DNA of 64,000 nucleotides from Achromobacter pestifer (lineage in GTDB: Bacteria; Pseudomonadota; Gammaproteobacteria; Burkholderiales; Burkholderiaceae_B). Below, piece by piece: positions 10,127 to 17,693 of the stretch. The position numbers and the translations under genes are program-made. The notes below the pieces were generated by a model that did no database searches, was not told where the DNA came from, and was given only the letters and a program-made list of their open reading frames with translations. The stretch is taken from assembly GCF_902859625.1 (NCBI RefSeq), contig NZ_CADIJX010000012.1, positions 62,001-126,000 on the forward strand. Direction: 5' to 3'. Within the stretch, counting starts at the first letter, position 1; every line of letters starts with the position of its first letter.

Positions 10127-10188
10127 GGGTTGCGCGCGATGGGGGGCCGGGTTCTGGTGGCGGGGGGTGCGCGCTTCACCCATCCTAC
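10124..10188 (-). repeat. 65-bp GTAG-headed palindromic element, copy 1
   Basis: Read on the minus strand it begins GTAGGATGGGTGAAGCGCGC and ends with GCGCGCAACCCATC, so the ends can pair as GATGGGT/ACCCATC plus GCGCGC/GCGCGC. It is exactly 65 bp long, like the four other copies in the window. Its first bases provide the stop codon of zapD (TCG TAG). The 5' GTAG and folded ends recall REP sequences, but it is longer than typical REPs. Confidence 0.85.
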
Positions 10189-10955
10189 GAGCTACAGAGC
10201 GTCATTTGGAAGGCGACGTCGCGGGCGACTTGTTGGGGCTTGAATTCGCCGTCTTGCGAGGAAAAGCGTATCCAGATCATGTACTTATTGGCACTGATCT
10301 CGGGAAATGTGCCTTGGGCCGGGTCCACCCAGACACGCAACAGCTGGAGTTGTTTGCCGCCCAGCATCTGCTGGTAGGCGCCCTGTTCGGCCACGATATC
10401 CGTCTTGCGACCGGACTCGCGCAGCAGGCGCAGGGCCAGCGTCAAGCCATCGTGCAAGGGAATGAAGGGAGCAACCCAGGTCTGCAAGTCCGCGCAACGG
10501 GCGGCTTCGGTCTTGTTCTGCCAGGCGAAGTAGGAAGGCATGTCCACTTGCGTGGCGCTGCCCGGCACGGACAGCCGGCCGCGCAGGCTGGTCAGCCATT
10601 CGTTTTCACGCAGCGATTGTCCGGTCTTGCCCGGCGGAGCCAGCGCGCTGGCCACCTTTTCAAGTTCGCGCAGCATGGCTTCCAGCGCGTCTTGCGCCAC
10701 GCCAGGGTGATCGCGCAAGCCCACCAGCGACGTACGCTGGCGCTCCAGGTCTTGCAGCACCGCGCCTTTCACGTCGGTGCGTTCGCACGCATCGAGCAGA
10801 TCGAAAAGAGAAGTAACGGCAACCTGATGTTGGCGTGAGTCCCCCTCACGAGCAAAGAAGAACAACCTGTCGAACAGGTATTCCAATCGCAGGTAAGCGC
10901 GGATGCGCTCATTGAAGGGGTATTCGTAAACAATCACGCTTTTTGACAGGCCCAT
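10185..10955 (-). CDS. zapD: Cell division protein ZapD (YacF/DUF1342)
   Basis: This 256-residue protein matches the ZapD family, which bundles FtsZ filaments at the division ring. Recognisable stretches are YEYPFNERIRAYLRLEYLFDR at the N terminus (residues 8-28) and ANKYMIWIRF near the C terminus. The chosen ATG at 10955 places YEYPFNER at the usual distance from the start; further upstream sequence is not conserved. It lies in a same-strand run after coaE and pilD, the usual order in Alcaligenaceae. The stop codon falls inside a 65-bp repetitive element, so the last residues (about TLCSS) may be altered compared with relatives. Confidence 0.9.
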   Translation of the reverse strand: MGLSKSVIVYEYPFNERIRAYLRLEYLFDRLFFFAREGDSRQHQVAVTSLFDLLDACERTDVKGAVLQDLERQRTSLVGLRDHPGVAQDALEAMLRELEKVASALAPPGKTGQSLRENEWLTSLRGRLSVPGSATQVDMPSYFAWQNKTEAARCADLQTWVAPFIPLHDGLTLALRLLRESGRKTDIVAEQGAYQQMLGGKQLQLLRVWVDPAQGTFPEISANKYMIWIRFSSQDGEFKPQQVARDVAFQMTLCSS

Positions 10956-11007
10956 CAGTGGTCGGCCAAAGGCCGAGGGATTCAGGGGTGCCGGCCAAGC
11001 TTGTCGC

Positions 11008-11625
11008 TTACCGGCCCGTGGTGGTCGCCAGCGTGAGCCAGCGGTCATGCAGGGTCTTCGCCTGCGCGCGCAATTGTTCCGGTGATGTGGTGCCGTCGTT
11101 CAAGATGACGTCGTCCGCCACTTCCAACCGGCTTGCCCGCGCAGCCTGTGCCGCCATAATACGCCTGATGGCGGGCTCCGTCAGCCCGCTGCGCGACTGC
11201 ACGCGCGCCACCTGCGTTTCGGGGTCGCAATCCACCACGCAGATGCGATCCACACGGGTGCGCCAACGCGCCAGGGACTCCACCAGCAGCGGCACCACGA
11301 AGACCAGATACGATCCGGTCGCGGCCGCTGCCTGGCGGCGCGTTTCTTCGGTAATAGCCGGGTGCAGCACGGCTTCCAGACGGAGCCGCGCTTGCGGATC
11401 GGAGAACGCGCGTTCACGCATCCATTCGCGGTTCAGCGCGCCATCGGGCGTCAGCGCCTGCGGGCCAAATTCGCGTTCGATGGCGGGCATGGCCGCACCG
11501 TTTGGCGCGGTCAAGGCGCGTGCGATTTCATCGGTATCGACCAGCGTCGCACCCCAATCGCCCAACATATCCGCCACGCGGGACTTGCCCGAACCAATGC
11601 CGCCTGTCAGACCAATCTTGAACAT
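11008..11625 (-). CDS. coaE: Dephospho-CoA kinase
   Basis: This 205-residue P-loop kinase carries out the last step of coenzyme A synthesis, phosphorylating the ribose 3'-OH of dephospho-CoA. The Walker A motif GLTGGIGSGKS is at residues 5-15, and DTDEIARAL and HPAI are typical of CoaE. The ATG at 11625 is chosen because AAAGG lies 9 nt before it; an ATG at 11634 would overlap that ribosome site. The gene follows pilD by 19 bp and precedes zapD, consistent with a single transcript. Confidence 0.95.
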   Translation of the reverse strand: MFKIGLTGGIGSGKSRVADMLGDWGATLVDTDEIARALTAPNGAAMPAIEREFGPQALTPDGALNREWMRERAFSDPQARLRLEAVLHPAITEETRRQAAAATGSYLVFVVPLLVESLARWRTRVDRICVVDCDPETQVARVQSRSGLTEPAIRRIMAAQAARASRLEVADDVILNDGTTSPEQLRAQAKTLHDRWLTLATTTGR

Positions 11626-11644
11626 GATGCTCATCCTTTCGTGC

Positions 11645-12502
11645 CTAGCGCATGAACAGCCAGAATCCCTGCTCGCCACCCAGCAGCAGCATCACGATGC
11701 CGGCCAGGGCCAGGTAGGGTCCGAAGGGCAGTGGCTGCCCTCGGCCAGCGCGGCCCGCGAGTGTCAGCAGGCCGCCGATCAGCACGCCCACCAGTGACGC
11801 CGCAAGCAACAGCATGGGCAGGGATTCAACACCAAACCACGCCCCCAATGCCGCCAATAGCTTGAAGTCGCCATAGCCCATGCCTTCACGCCCGGTCAGC
11901 AGACGGAATACATGGAAGATAACCCACAGGAAAACATAGCCGGCCACGGCGCCCACCACGGCCAGCGGCAGTGTGGTGAACGTGCCGAACAGATTGACCA
12001 GCAGGCCGGCCCAAAGCAGCGGTTGCGTCAGCGCATCGGGCAGCAAGGTCGATTCAAAGTCGATCCAGGCCAGCGCCACCAGCATCGCCGACAGCCCCAT
12101 GGCGAACAGCGCAACAGGGGTTGCGCCGAAGCGCCAGGCGCAGGCAGCGAATAGCGCACAGGTCAGGAGTTCAATCGCCGGGTAGCGCCAGCTGATCGGG
12201 GCATGGCATGCGGCGCAGCGCCCGCGCAGCAACAACCAACCCAGCAGAGGAAGCCGACGCCAGCCCAGTACCGGCGCTTGGCACGCCGGGCAATGCGACG
12301 CCGGGCGCAGCAAGCCGTCGGGGCTGGCGGGCCGCGCCTTGCCCACCGCATCCAGGCATTGCGCCTGCCATTCGCGTTCCATCATGCGCGGCAAGCGATA
12401 GGTCAGCACGGTCAGCCAGTTGCCCATGAACAGGCCCGCCAGCGCAGCCAGCCCAATGAAAGCGCCCAAGGGTATGTCGAAGACGTGCCTCACGCTGGTC
12501 AT
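11645..12502 (-). CDS. pilD: Prepilin peptidase / N-methyltransferase (type IV leader peptidase)
   Basis: This 285-residue polytopic inner-membrane aspartic protease cleaves and N-methylates type IV prepilins and pseudopilins. It has the two Cys pairs of the zinc-binding cytoplasmic loop (C71/C74 and C96/C99) and both catalytic Asp residues, D148 in AWIDFESTLLPD and D212 in GYGDFK. About eight hydrophobic helices are visible. The ATG at 12502 gives the standard N terminus; a longer extension is not supported. No pilin or secretion genes are nearby; in this family of genomes pilD commonly sits with coaE and zapD. Confidence 0.94.
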   Translation of the reverse strand: MTSVRHVFDIPLGAFIGLAALAGLFMGNWLTVLTYRLPRMMEREWQAQCLDAVGKARPASPDGLLRPASHCPACQAPVLGWRRLPLLGWLLLRGRCAACHAPISWRYPAIELLTCALFAACAWRFGATPVALFAMGLSAMLVALAWIDFESTLLPDALTQPLLWAGLLVNLFGTFTTLPLAVVGAVAGYVFLWVIFHVFRLLTGREGMGYGDFKLLAALGAWFGVESLPMLLLAASLVGVLIGGLLTLAGRAGRGQPLPFGPYLALAGIVMLLLGGEQGFWLFMR

Positions 12503-12695
12503 GAGCCGGCCCGACGTGCGCCAATGCCCGCATCCATGGCTGCGTGAATGACCGAAAGGCAAGCCGTCTGGCAACGGCCGTGTCGTAATTTGTGCATAAA
12601 GTGCAGACAACGCCCAAGAGTGGCTAAGGGAACGTATCGAATCTTCGCATAAGTGCGTAAAATCGGAGACAGACTCAATTCACGGATAAGCTGCC

Positions 12696-13451
12696 ATGAC
12701 CGCCCGCGTCGATATCGTTACCCGATCCCGCAAACTCAGCGTCATGGGGCTGCTGCTAGCCGGTACCGTAATGGGCGCCGCAGGCTGCGCCCAGCAGAAA
12801 ACCGAAGGGTATTACGACCCCCCGGTTGAAAGCACCGTGACCGACGCGCAATATCAGGGTTCGGGCGCCGGCTATCGCAGCGTCATCCGCGCTCCGTCGC
12901 AGGTGCAGATCGCACTGAAGCCCGACGCCCGCAAGCCAAACCAGGCCGCCCAAGGTGTGCCGACCGGCCAGACCACCGAGGACGGCCAAGCCGTGCCGGA
13001 AGGCGCCGACACCACCGCATCTGCGCCGGCCCCCGCGCCCGTCGCCCCCAACGCCGCCGCGCAGAGCCTGGTGCCGCAACCGCAAACGTACATGGGCACC
13101 CTGCCGTGTTTCTCGCCCGCCATGCAATGCACGGCGCAACGGGTCACGCTGACCCTGGCGCCCAACGGCCGCTGGCGCGGCCGCACGGCATACCTGGAAA
13201 ATGACCCGGCGAAAGGCCCGGCAGTGACCGAGCAAGGCTGCTGGGACGCCACCGATGAGCGCCCGCCCCGCGTCATCCTGATGGATGGCAAGGGTAACGT
13301 CCGCGTGGAATTCGTGGTGGCTGCCAATAACGTGCTTCGTGTGCGCTCCATCGCCGGCCAGACGCCCAACCTGAACTACAACCTGACGCGCCAGCCGGAT
13401 CTGGATCCGATTGACGAACTGGCCAAGGCCGCAGCGCCCCAGTGCCCGTAA
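12696..13451 (+). CDS. NlpE-like lipoprotein of unknown function
   Basis: This is a 251-residue predicted lipoprotein. A signal peptide ends at GAAGC with the lipid-modified Cys at 31. An Ala/Pro-rich linker spans about residues 85-125, and the C-terminal half begins TYMGTLPCFSPAMQC, resembling the NlpE N-terminal domain pattern YxGxLPC. In Escherichia coli NlpE the Cys residues are in CxxC spacing; here they are C-x6-C. NlpE senses surface contact and copper and activates the Cpx response; that role is not shown here. It is transcribed divergently from pilD and ends at a strong terminator. Confidence 0.75.
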   Translation: MTARVDIVTRSRKLSVMGLLLAGTVMGAAGCAQQKTEGYYDPPVESTVTDAQYQGSGAGYRSVIRAPSQVQIALKPDARKPNQAAQGVPTGQTTEDGQAVPEGADTTASAPAPAPVAPNAAAQSLVPQPQTYMGTLPCFSPAMQCTAQRVTLTLAPNGRWRGRTAYLENDPAKGPAVTEQGCWDATDERPPRVILMDGKGNVRVEFVVAANNVLRVRSIAGQTPNLNYNLTRQPDLDPIDELAKAAAPQCP

Positions 13452-13471
13452 GGTTCTGCATGTAATGCCCC

Positions 13472-13514
13472 ACCGGGCCTGGCGAACACCGCGTTCGCCA
13501 GGCCCGGTTTGTTT
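13472..13514 (+). terminator. Rho-independent terminator after the lipoprotein gene
   Basis: A perfect 16-bp stem (ACCGGGCCTGGCGAAC at 13472-13487 with its complement at 13493-13508) and a 5-nt loop are followed by a T-rich run. It sits 20 bp after the lipoprotein stop and may also serve the convergent LuxR-type gene. Confidence 0.85.
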
Positions 13515-13560
13515 CTGCCGGGGCCCTTTCTGGCGGAACTGCTGGAAGAGGAAGAGCACG

Positions 13561-14031
13561 TCAGGGAGCCACATCGGGCGCGTCAGCGCCCAATGGGCCA
13601 ACATCCAGTGGATCCATGTCTGGCGGATTGCCGTCCAGCGGGTTGCCACTCAGGGAATTACCGTCCAGCGGGTTGCCGCCCAGCAGGTCTGATCCGTATG
13701 CCGGCGGCGCCGGTGCATGCAGCACATGGTGAGACGTGACGGCCGGCGCGGCGCGAGCCAGCGGTTCGCCGTAGTCCGTCTGGGCGTTGAGAATGGGCGA
13801 TGCCCCCGCACGCCCATGCGCGCATAGCTGGCAGGCCAATTGCATGGCGTTGCGGGCATCCAGCTTGGAGAAAATGCGGGCGCGGTGAGCTTCGGCGGTG
13901 CGTAGCGAAATGCCCAGGTCGATGGCAATGACCTTGTTGGGACGGCCGGCCGCCACATAGCCGACAATCTGCCTTTCACGGGGCGTCAATGCGGAAAGCA
14001 CCGCTTGAAGGTCGGGGCGGGGAGCTTGCAT
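13561..14031 (-). CDS. LuxR/FixJ-type HTH protein with PLDGN-like repeat tail
   Basis: This 156-residue protein has a GerE/LuxR helix-turn-helix at about residues 12-62 (LTPRERQIVGYVAAGRPNKV, then LGISLRTAEAHRARIFSKL), closest in style to FixJ output domains. There is no receiver or autoinducer domain. The C-terminal third consists of 5-residue units of the PLDGN, SLSGN, PPDMD, PLDVG type, encoded by imperfect 15-bp DNA repeats. The ATG at 14031 follows AAAGAG at good spacing; an upstream TTG is less likely. It stands alone, with a terminator downstream. It is probably a DNA-binding regulator; target and signal are unknown. Confidence 0.75.
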   Translation of the reverse strand: MQAPRPDLQAVLSALTPRERQIVGYVAAGRPNKVIAIDLGISLRTAEAHRARIFSKLDARNAMQLACQLCAHGRAGASPILNAQTDYGEPLARAAPAVTSHHVLHAPAPPAYGSDLLGGNPLDGNSLSGNPLDGNPPDMDPLDVGPLGADAPDVAP

Positions 14032-14153
14032 GGGCGACTCTTTTTGCAATGTAGGATTACATCAAGTCTGCCCCGCCGCCCAAGGCGGCGAAAGCTGGCA
14101 ATTCTGTCAGGGGCTGGCGCGGCGATCACGCCGCCCCACCGTGAGCTGAAACG

Positions 14154-15008
14154 TCAGGCCGTGTAGGCCAGTTCCAGATTGTCGATCAGGCGGGTGGCGC
14201 CCAGCTTGGCGGCCGCCAGCACCACGACGGGTTCACCAGCATGCAGGTCGGCGGCCTCGGGGCGCTTCAGGTCGCGCTGGCGGCGCAGGGCCACGTAGTC
14301 GACCTTCCAACCGCGCTGGGTGAGGCGGTCGGCGGCGTCGCGTTCCAGCGCCAGCGCGTCGCGCTCGCCCTGCGCCAGCCGTTGGCCGATGTTGTGCAGT
14401 TCGGCATACAGCGCCGGCGCCTCGGCGCGTTCGCCTTCGGTCAGGTAGCGGTTGCGCGACGACAGCGCCAGGCCGTCATCGGCACGTACCGTTTCGTGGG
14501 CCAGCACTTCCACCGGCAGCTGGAACTGGCGGCACATGTTGCGCACCACCATCAGCTGCTGATAGTCCTTCTTGCCGAACACGGCCACGCGCGGCTGCAC
14601 GCAGGAGAACAGCTTCAGCACCACCGTGCTGACGCCTTCAAAGAAGCCGGGGCGGAACTCACCTTCCAGGATGTCGCCCAGATCGTCCGGCGGCTGCACT
14701 CGATAGCTTTGCGGTTCGGGATACATCTCGCGCTCGTTCGGCGCGAACAGCACGTAGACGTCCCGCGCCTGCTCCAGCTTTTCGATGTCGGCCGCCAACG
14801 TGCGCGGATACTGGTCGAAATCCTCGTTGGGACCGAATTGCAGGCGGTTCACGAAGATGCTGGCCACCACGGGGTCGCCATGCTGGCGAGCCAGCTTCAT
14901 CAGGGACAGGTGCCCTTCATGCAGGTTGCCCATCGTGGGCACGAACGACACGCGATTCTGTCCGCGCAGGTGATCGCGCAATTCCTGGATGGTGTGTACG
15001 ACTTTCAA
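14154..15008 (-). CDS. panC: Pantothenate synthetase
   Basis: This 284-residue enzyme condenses pantoate and beta-alanine with ATP, the last step of vitamin B5 synthesis. It shows PTMGNLHEGH with the HxGH nucleotide motif at residues 30-33, FGKKDYQQL, and the KMSKS-like SSRNRYL segment. The best start is TTG at 15008, preceded by GGAGAG 6 nt upstream; the next in-frame ATG would remove the conserved N-terminal strand. It follows scpA by 36 bp on the same strand. panB and panD are not in the window. Confidence 0.95.
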   Translation of the reverse strand: MKVVHTIQELRDHLRGQNRVSFVPTMGNLHEGHLSLMKLARQHGDPVVASIFVNRLQFGPNEDFDQYPRTLAADIEKLEQARDVYVLFAPNEREMYPEPQSYRVQPPDDLGDILEGEFRPGFFEGVSTVVLKLFSCVQPRVAVFGKKDYQQLMVVRNMCRQFQLPVEVLAHETVRADDGLALSSRNRYLTEGERAEAPALYAELHNIGQRLAQGERDALALERDAADRLTQRGWKVDYVALRRQRDLKRPEAADLHAGEPVVVLAAAKLGATRLIDNLELAYTA

Positions 15009-15044
15009 GGGGACTCTCCGGGGTTGGGGGCAGCCCGGTCAGGA

Positions 15045-15935
15045 TCAGGCCGCGACCGCCGCCACGCTGGTGTAAGCCAGACGCACGTAAATGGGCGCAT
15101 AGGGTTCCGCCTGCGTGATCTCAAGCAGGGATTCGCGGGCCAGTTCCAGCATGGCGATGAAATGCACGACAACGACCGCGGCGGGTGCCCCTTCGCGGAC
15201 ACGCTCCATGAACAGGTCGCCAAATTCGATGAAGCGCACGTCGTTCAGGCGCCGCAGGATATGCGTCATGTGATCGCGCACGGACAACTGTTCGCGCGTG
15301 ATGTGGTGGTGCTGATTCAGCTTGGCCCGCTTCATGATGTCGGCCCAGGCCTGGCGCAAGTCGTCCACGCTGACTTCAGGCATCATGCGTTCGACGCTCA
15401 GGTCGGCCACGGCCTGGCTGCTGACGAAATCGCGGCCCAACTGCGGCAGCTTGTCCAGCTTCTGGGCGGCCAGCTTCATCTGTTCGTATTCGAGCAGACG
15501 GCGGACCAGTTCAGCGCGAGGATCTTCGGGTTCTTCGCCGGTGTCGGTCTTCCTGACCGGCAGCAGCATGCGCGACTTGATCTCGATCAGCATGGCCGCC
15601 ATCAGCAGGTATTCGGCGGCCAGCTCCAGATTGGTGATGCGGATCTGGTCCACATACGACAGGTACTGCCGCGTGACATCCGCCATCGGGATGTCCAGCA
15701 CATTGAAATTCTGCTTGCGGATCAAGTACAGCAGCAGGTCCAGCGGCCCTTCAAACGCTTCCAGGAATACTTCCAGGGCATCCGGCGGAATGTACAAATC
15801 CGTCGGCATCTGGAACAGCGGCTCGCCGTACAGGCGTGCGAACGCCACGCTATCGACGGTATCGGGCGTGCTGTCCACAGGCGGTTCCACTAGCTTGGCC
15901 AGTGCCTCGCCCGCGACTGAAGAGTTGTTGGACAT
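15045..15935 (-). CDS. scpA: Segregation and condensation protein A (kleisin ScpA)
   Basis: This 296-residue kleisin bridges the SMC heads in the bacterial condensin complex. Family motifs are FEGPLDLLLYLIRKQNFNVLD, a central helical region (LELAAEYLLMAAMLIEIKSR), and the C-terminal winged helix with VVHFIAMLELARE. The ATG at 15935 matches the domain start with a short acidic leader. Its usual partner scpB is not adjacent. It sits between a DUF3460 gene and panC in a likely three-gene transcript. Confidence 0.94.
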   Translation of the reverse strand: MSNNSSVAGEALAKLVEPPVDSTPDTVDSVAFARLYGEPLFQMPTDLYIPPDALEVFLEAFEGPLDLLLYLIRKQNFNVLDIPMADVTRQYLSYVDQIRITNLELAAEYLLMAAMLIEIKSRMLLPVRKTDTGEEPEDPRAELVRRLLEYEQMKLAAQKLDKLPQLGRDFVSSQAVADLSVERMMPEVSVDDLRQAWADIMKRAKLNQHHHITREQLSVRDHMTHILRRLNDVRFIEFGDLFMERVREGAPAAVVVVHFIAMLELARESLLEITQAEPYAPIYVRLAYTSVAAVAA

Positions 15936-15951
15936 GTCTGCCGCAATGGGA

Positions 15952-16140
15952 TCAGTCTGCCGAATACACGTAAGGTTTTTGCGGCACGCGAGCCGCGCGG
16001 AAGCCTTCCAGCAGTTCCGAGTCCTGCGGTTTGTCCCAAAGACGCGCACGGCCTTCGCGCTGGCGTTCTTCGGTGCCAGGATGCGATTGCTTGAAGTCTT
16101 TCAGGAAAAGGGTGATCTCGGATTCGTAGTTGGTCGCCAT
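15952..16140 (-). CDS. DUF3460 family small protein
   Basis: This 62-residue protein starts MATNYESEITLFLKDFK and contains GRARLWDKPQD and FRAARVPQKPYVY, the conserved features of the DUF3460 family of betaproteobacteria. It has no signal peptide or membrane segment. It lies 16 bp upstream of scpA, so it is probably the first gene of the DUF3460-scpA-panC unit. Its function is unknown. Confidence 0.88.
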   Translation of the reverse strand: MATNYESEITLFLKDFKQSHPGTEERQREGRARLWDKPQDSELLEGFRAARVPQKPYVYSAD

Positions 16141-16238
16141 GACACCAATTTCAATGGGTTTCGGATACCCGGAGTTTACTTCACGCCGGGGGAACCCTCG
16201 GCGTTACAATCGTCAGGCTCCCAACGCCCCCTCCCCTC

Positions 16239-17693
16239 ATGTCAGCCGAATCCGCCGCCGCAGCCAATCCCGCTCCGCCCTCTACTCCGGACGCGCTGCG
16301 CGCGGCACGCATGATTCCCTTCATTGTGGGCTGTGCGCTGTTCATGCAGATGCTGGACGCCACCGTCGTCGCCACGGCCCTGCCAGCCATGGCGCGGGCA
16401 TTGGGATCGACGCCCGTCCGGCTGAATGTCGCCATCACCTCGTACCTGCTGGCCGTGGCCGTGTTCGTGCCCATCAGCGGCTGGGCTGCCGACCGTTACG
16501 GCGCCCGCCGGGTGTTCGTGGCCGCCATCGGCCTGTTCACGCTCAGTTCCGTCGCCTGCGCGATCTCGCAAGATCTGCCCCAACTGGTCATGGCCCGAGT
16601 CATCCAGGGGATGGCGGGCGCGATGATGGTGCCGGTGGGCCGGATCATCCTGCTGCGCACCGTGCCCAAGCAGGACTTGCTGAAAGCCATGTCGTTCCTG
16701 TCGATCCCGGCGCTGCTGGGGCCGGTGATCGGCCCCCCCTTGGGCGGCTTCATGGTCACCTATATGTCGTGGCACTGGATTTTCCTGATCAACATCCCGA
16801 TCGGCATCCTGGGAATCGCGCTGGTGCTGCGCTATGTGGCCGAGATCAAGGAAGAGACCGCTCCCCGCCTGGACTGGGTGGGCTTTCTGCTTAGCGCCGT
16901 CTGCCTGGCCACGCTGGTCACGGGCTTCGAGGCCATCGGCCGCGACGTCATGCCGCTGCCGATGTTGCTGGGCATGATCGCGGTGGGCATTGCCTGCGGT
17001 TTGCTTTATGCCTGGCACGCCCGGCGCATCGAACACCCCATCATCGACCTGTCGTTGATGCGTATCCCCACTTTCGCGATTTCCACCCTGGGCGGCAACC
17101 TGTGCCGCTTCGCCGTGGGCGCAACGCCGTTCCTGCTGGCCATGCTGCTACAGGTGGGTTTCGGTCTGTCGCCATTTTCGGCCGGGCTGATCACCTTCGC
17201 CAGCGCCGCGGGCGCGCTGCTGATGAAATTCGTCGCCACGCCCATCGTCCGACACTTCGGCTTTCGCCGCGTGCTGACCGTGAACGCGCTGCTGACCGGC
17301 GTCTTCATCATGGTGTGCGCCACCTTTACGTCAACCACTCCGGTGTGGCTGATGATCGCCATCCTGCTAGTCGGCGGCTTCTTCCGGTCGTTGCAGTTCA
17401 CGGGGGTAAATACGCTAACCTATGCCGATATTCCCCCGGCCAAGATGAGCCATGCCAGCAGTTTCGCGGCCATGGCGCAGCAGTTGGGCATCACGCTGGG
17501 CGTGGGGGTGGCCGCGGTCACATTGAATGTCAGCATGGCGGTGCGCGGCGCCGAGACGCTTGCGGTCAACGATGTCATCGTGGGCTTCATCGTCATCGGC
17601 CTGATGTGCATGGCCTCGACCTTCTCCTTTAGACGCCTTGAGCCGCAGGCCGGGGCACACCTGAACGGCGCCAAACAAAGTGACGACGAATGA
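16239..17693 (+). CDS. MFS multidrug transporter, DHA2 (EmrB/QacA-like)
   Basis: This 484-residue polytopic inner-membrane protein is a drug:proton antiporter of the 14-helix DHA2 group. Typical motifs are MQMLDATVVATALPAMARAL in TM1 (motif D1), the loop WAADRYGARRVF (motif A) and GPPLGGFMVTYMSWHWIFLI in TM5 (motif C). No adaptor of EmrA type is adjacent, so it may act alone. The ribosome site is weak. Its last 14 bp overlap the start of glpK, an unusual pairing that points to co-transcription. The substrate is unknown. Confidence 0.9.
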   Translation: MSAESAAAANPAPPSTPDALRAARMIPFIVGCALFMQMLDATVVATALPAMARALGSTPVRLNVAITSYLLAVAVFVPISGWAADRYGARRVFVAAIGLFTLSSVACAISQDLPQLVMARVIQGMAGAMMVPVGRIILLRTVPKQDLLKAMSFLSIPALLGPVIGPPLGGFMVTYMSWHWIFLINIPIGILGIALVLRYVAEIKEETAPRLDWVGFLLSAVCLATLVTGFEAIGRDVMPLPMLLGMIAVGIACGLLYAWHARRIEHPIIDLSLMRIPTFAISTLGGNLCRFAVGATPFLLAMLLQVGFGLSPFSAGLITFASAAGALLMKFVATPIVRHFGFRRVLTVNALLTGVFIMVCATFTSTTPVWLMIAILLVGGFFRSLQFTGVNTLTYADIPPAKMSHASSFAAMAQQLGITLGVGVAAVTLNVSMAVRGAETLAVNDVIVGFIVIGLMCMASTFSFRRLEPQAGAHLNGAKQSDDE

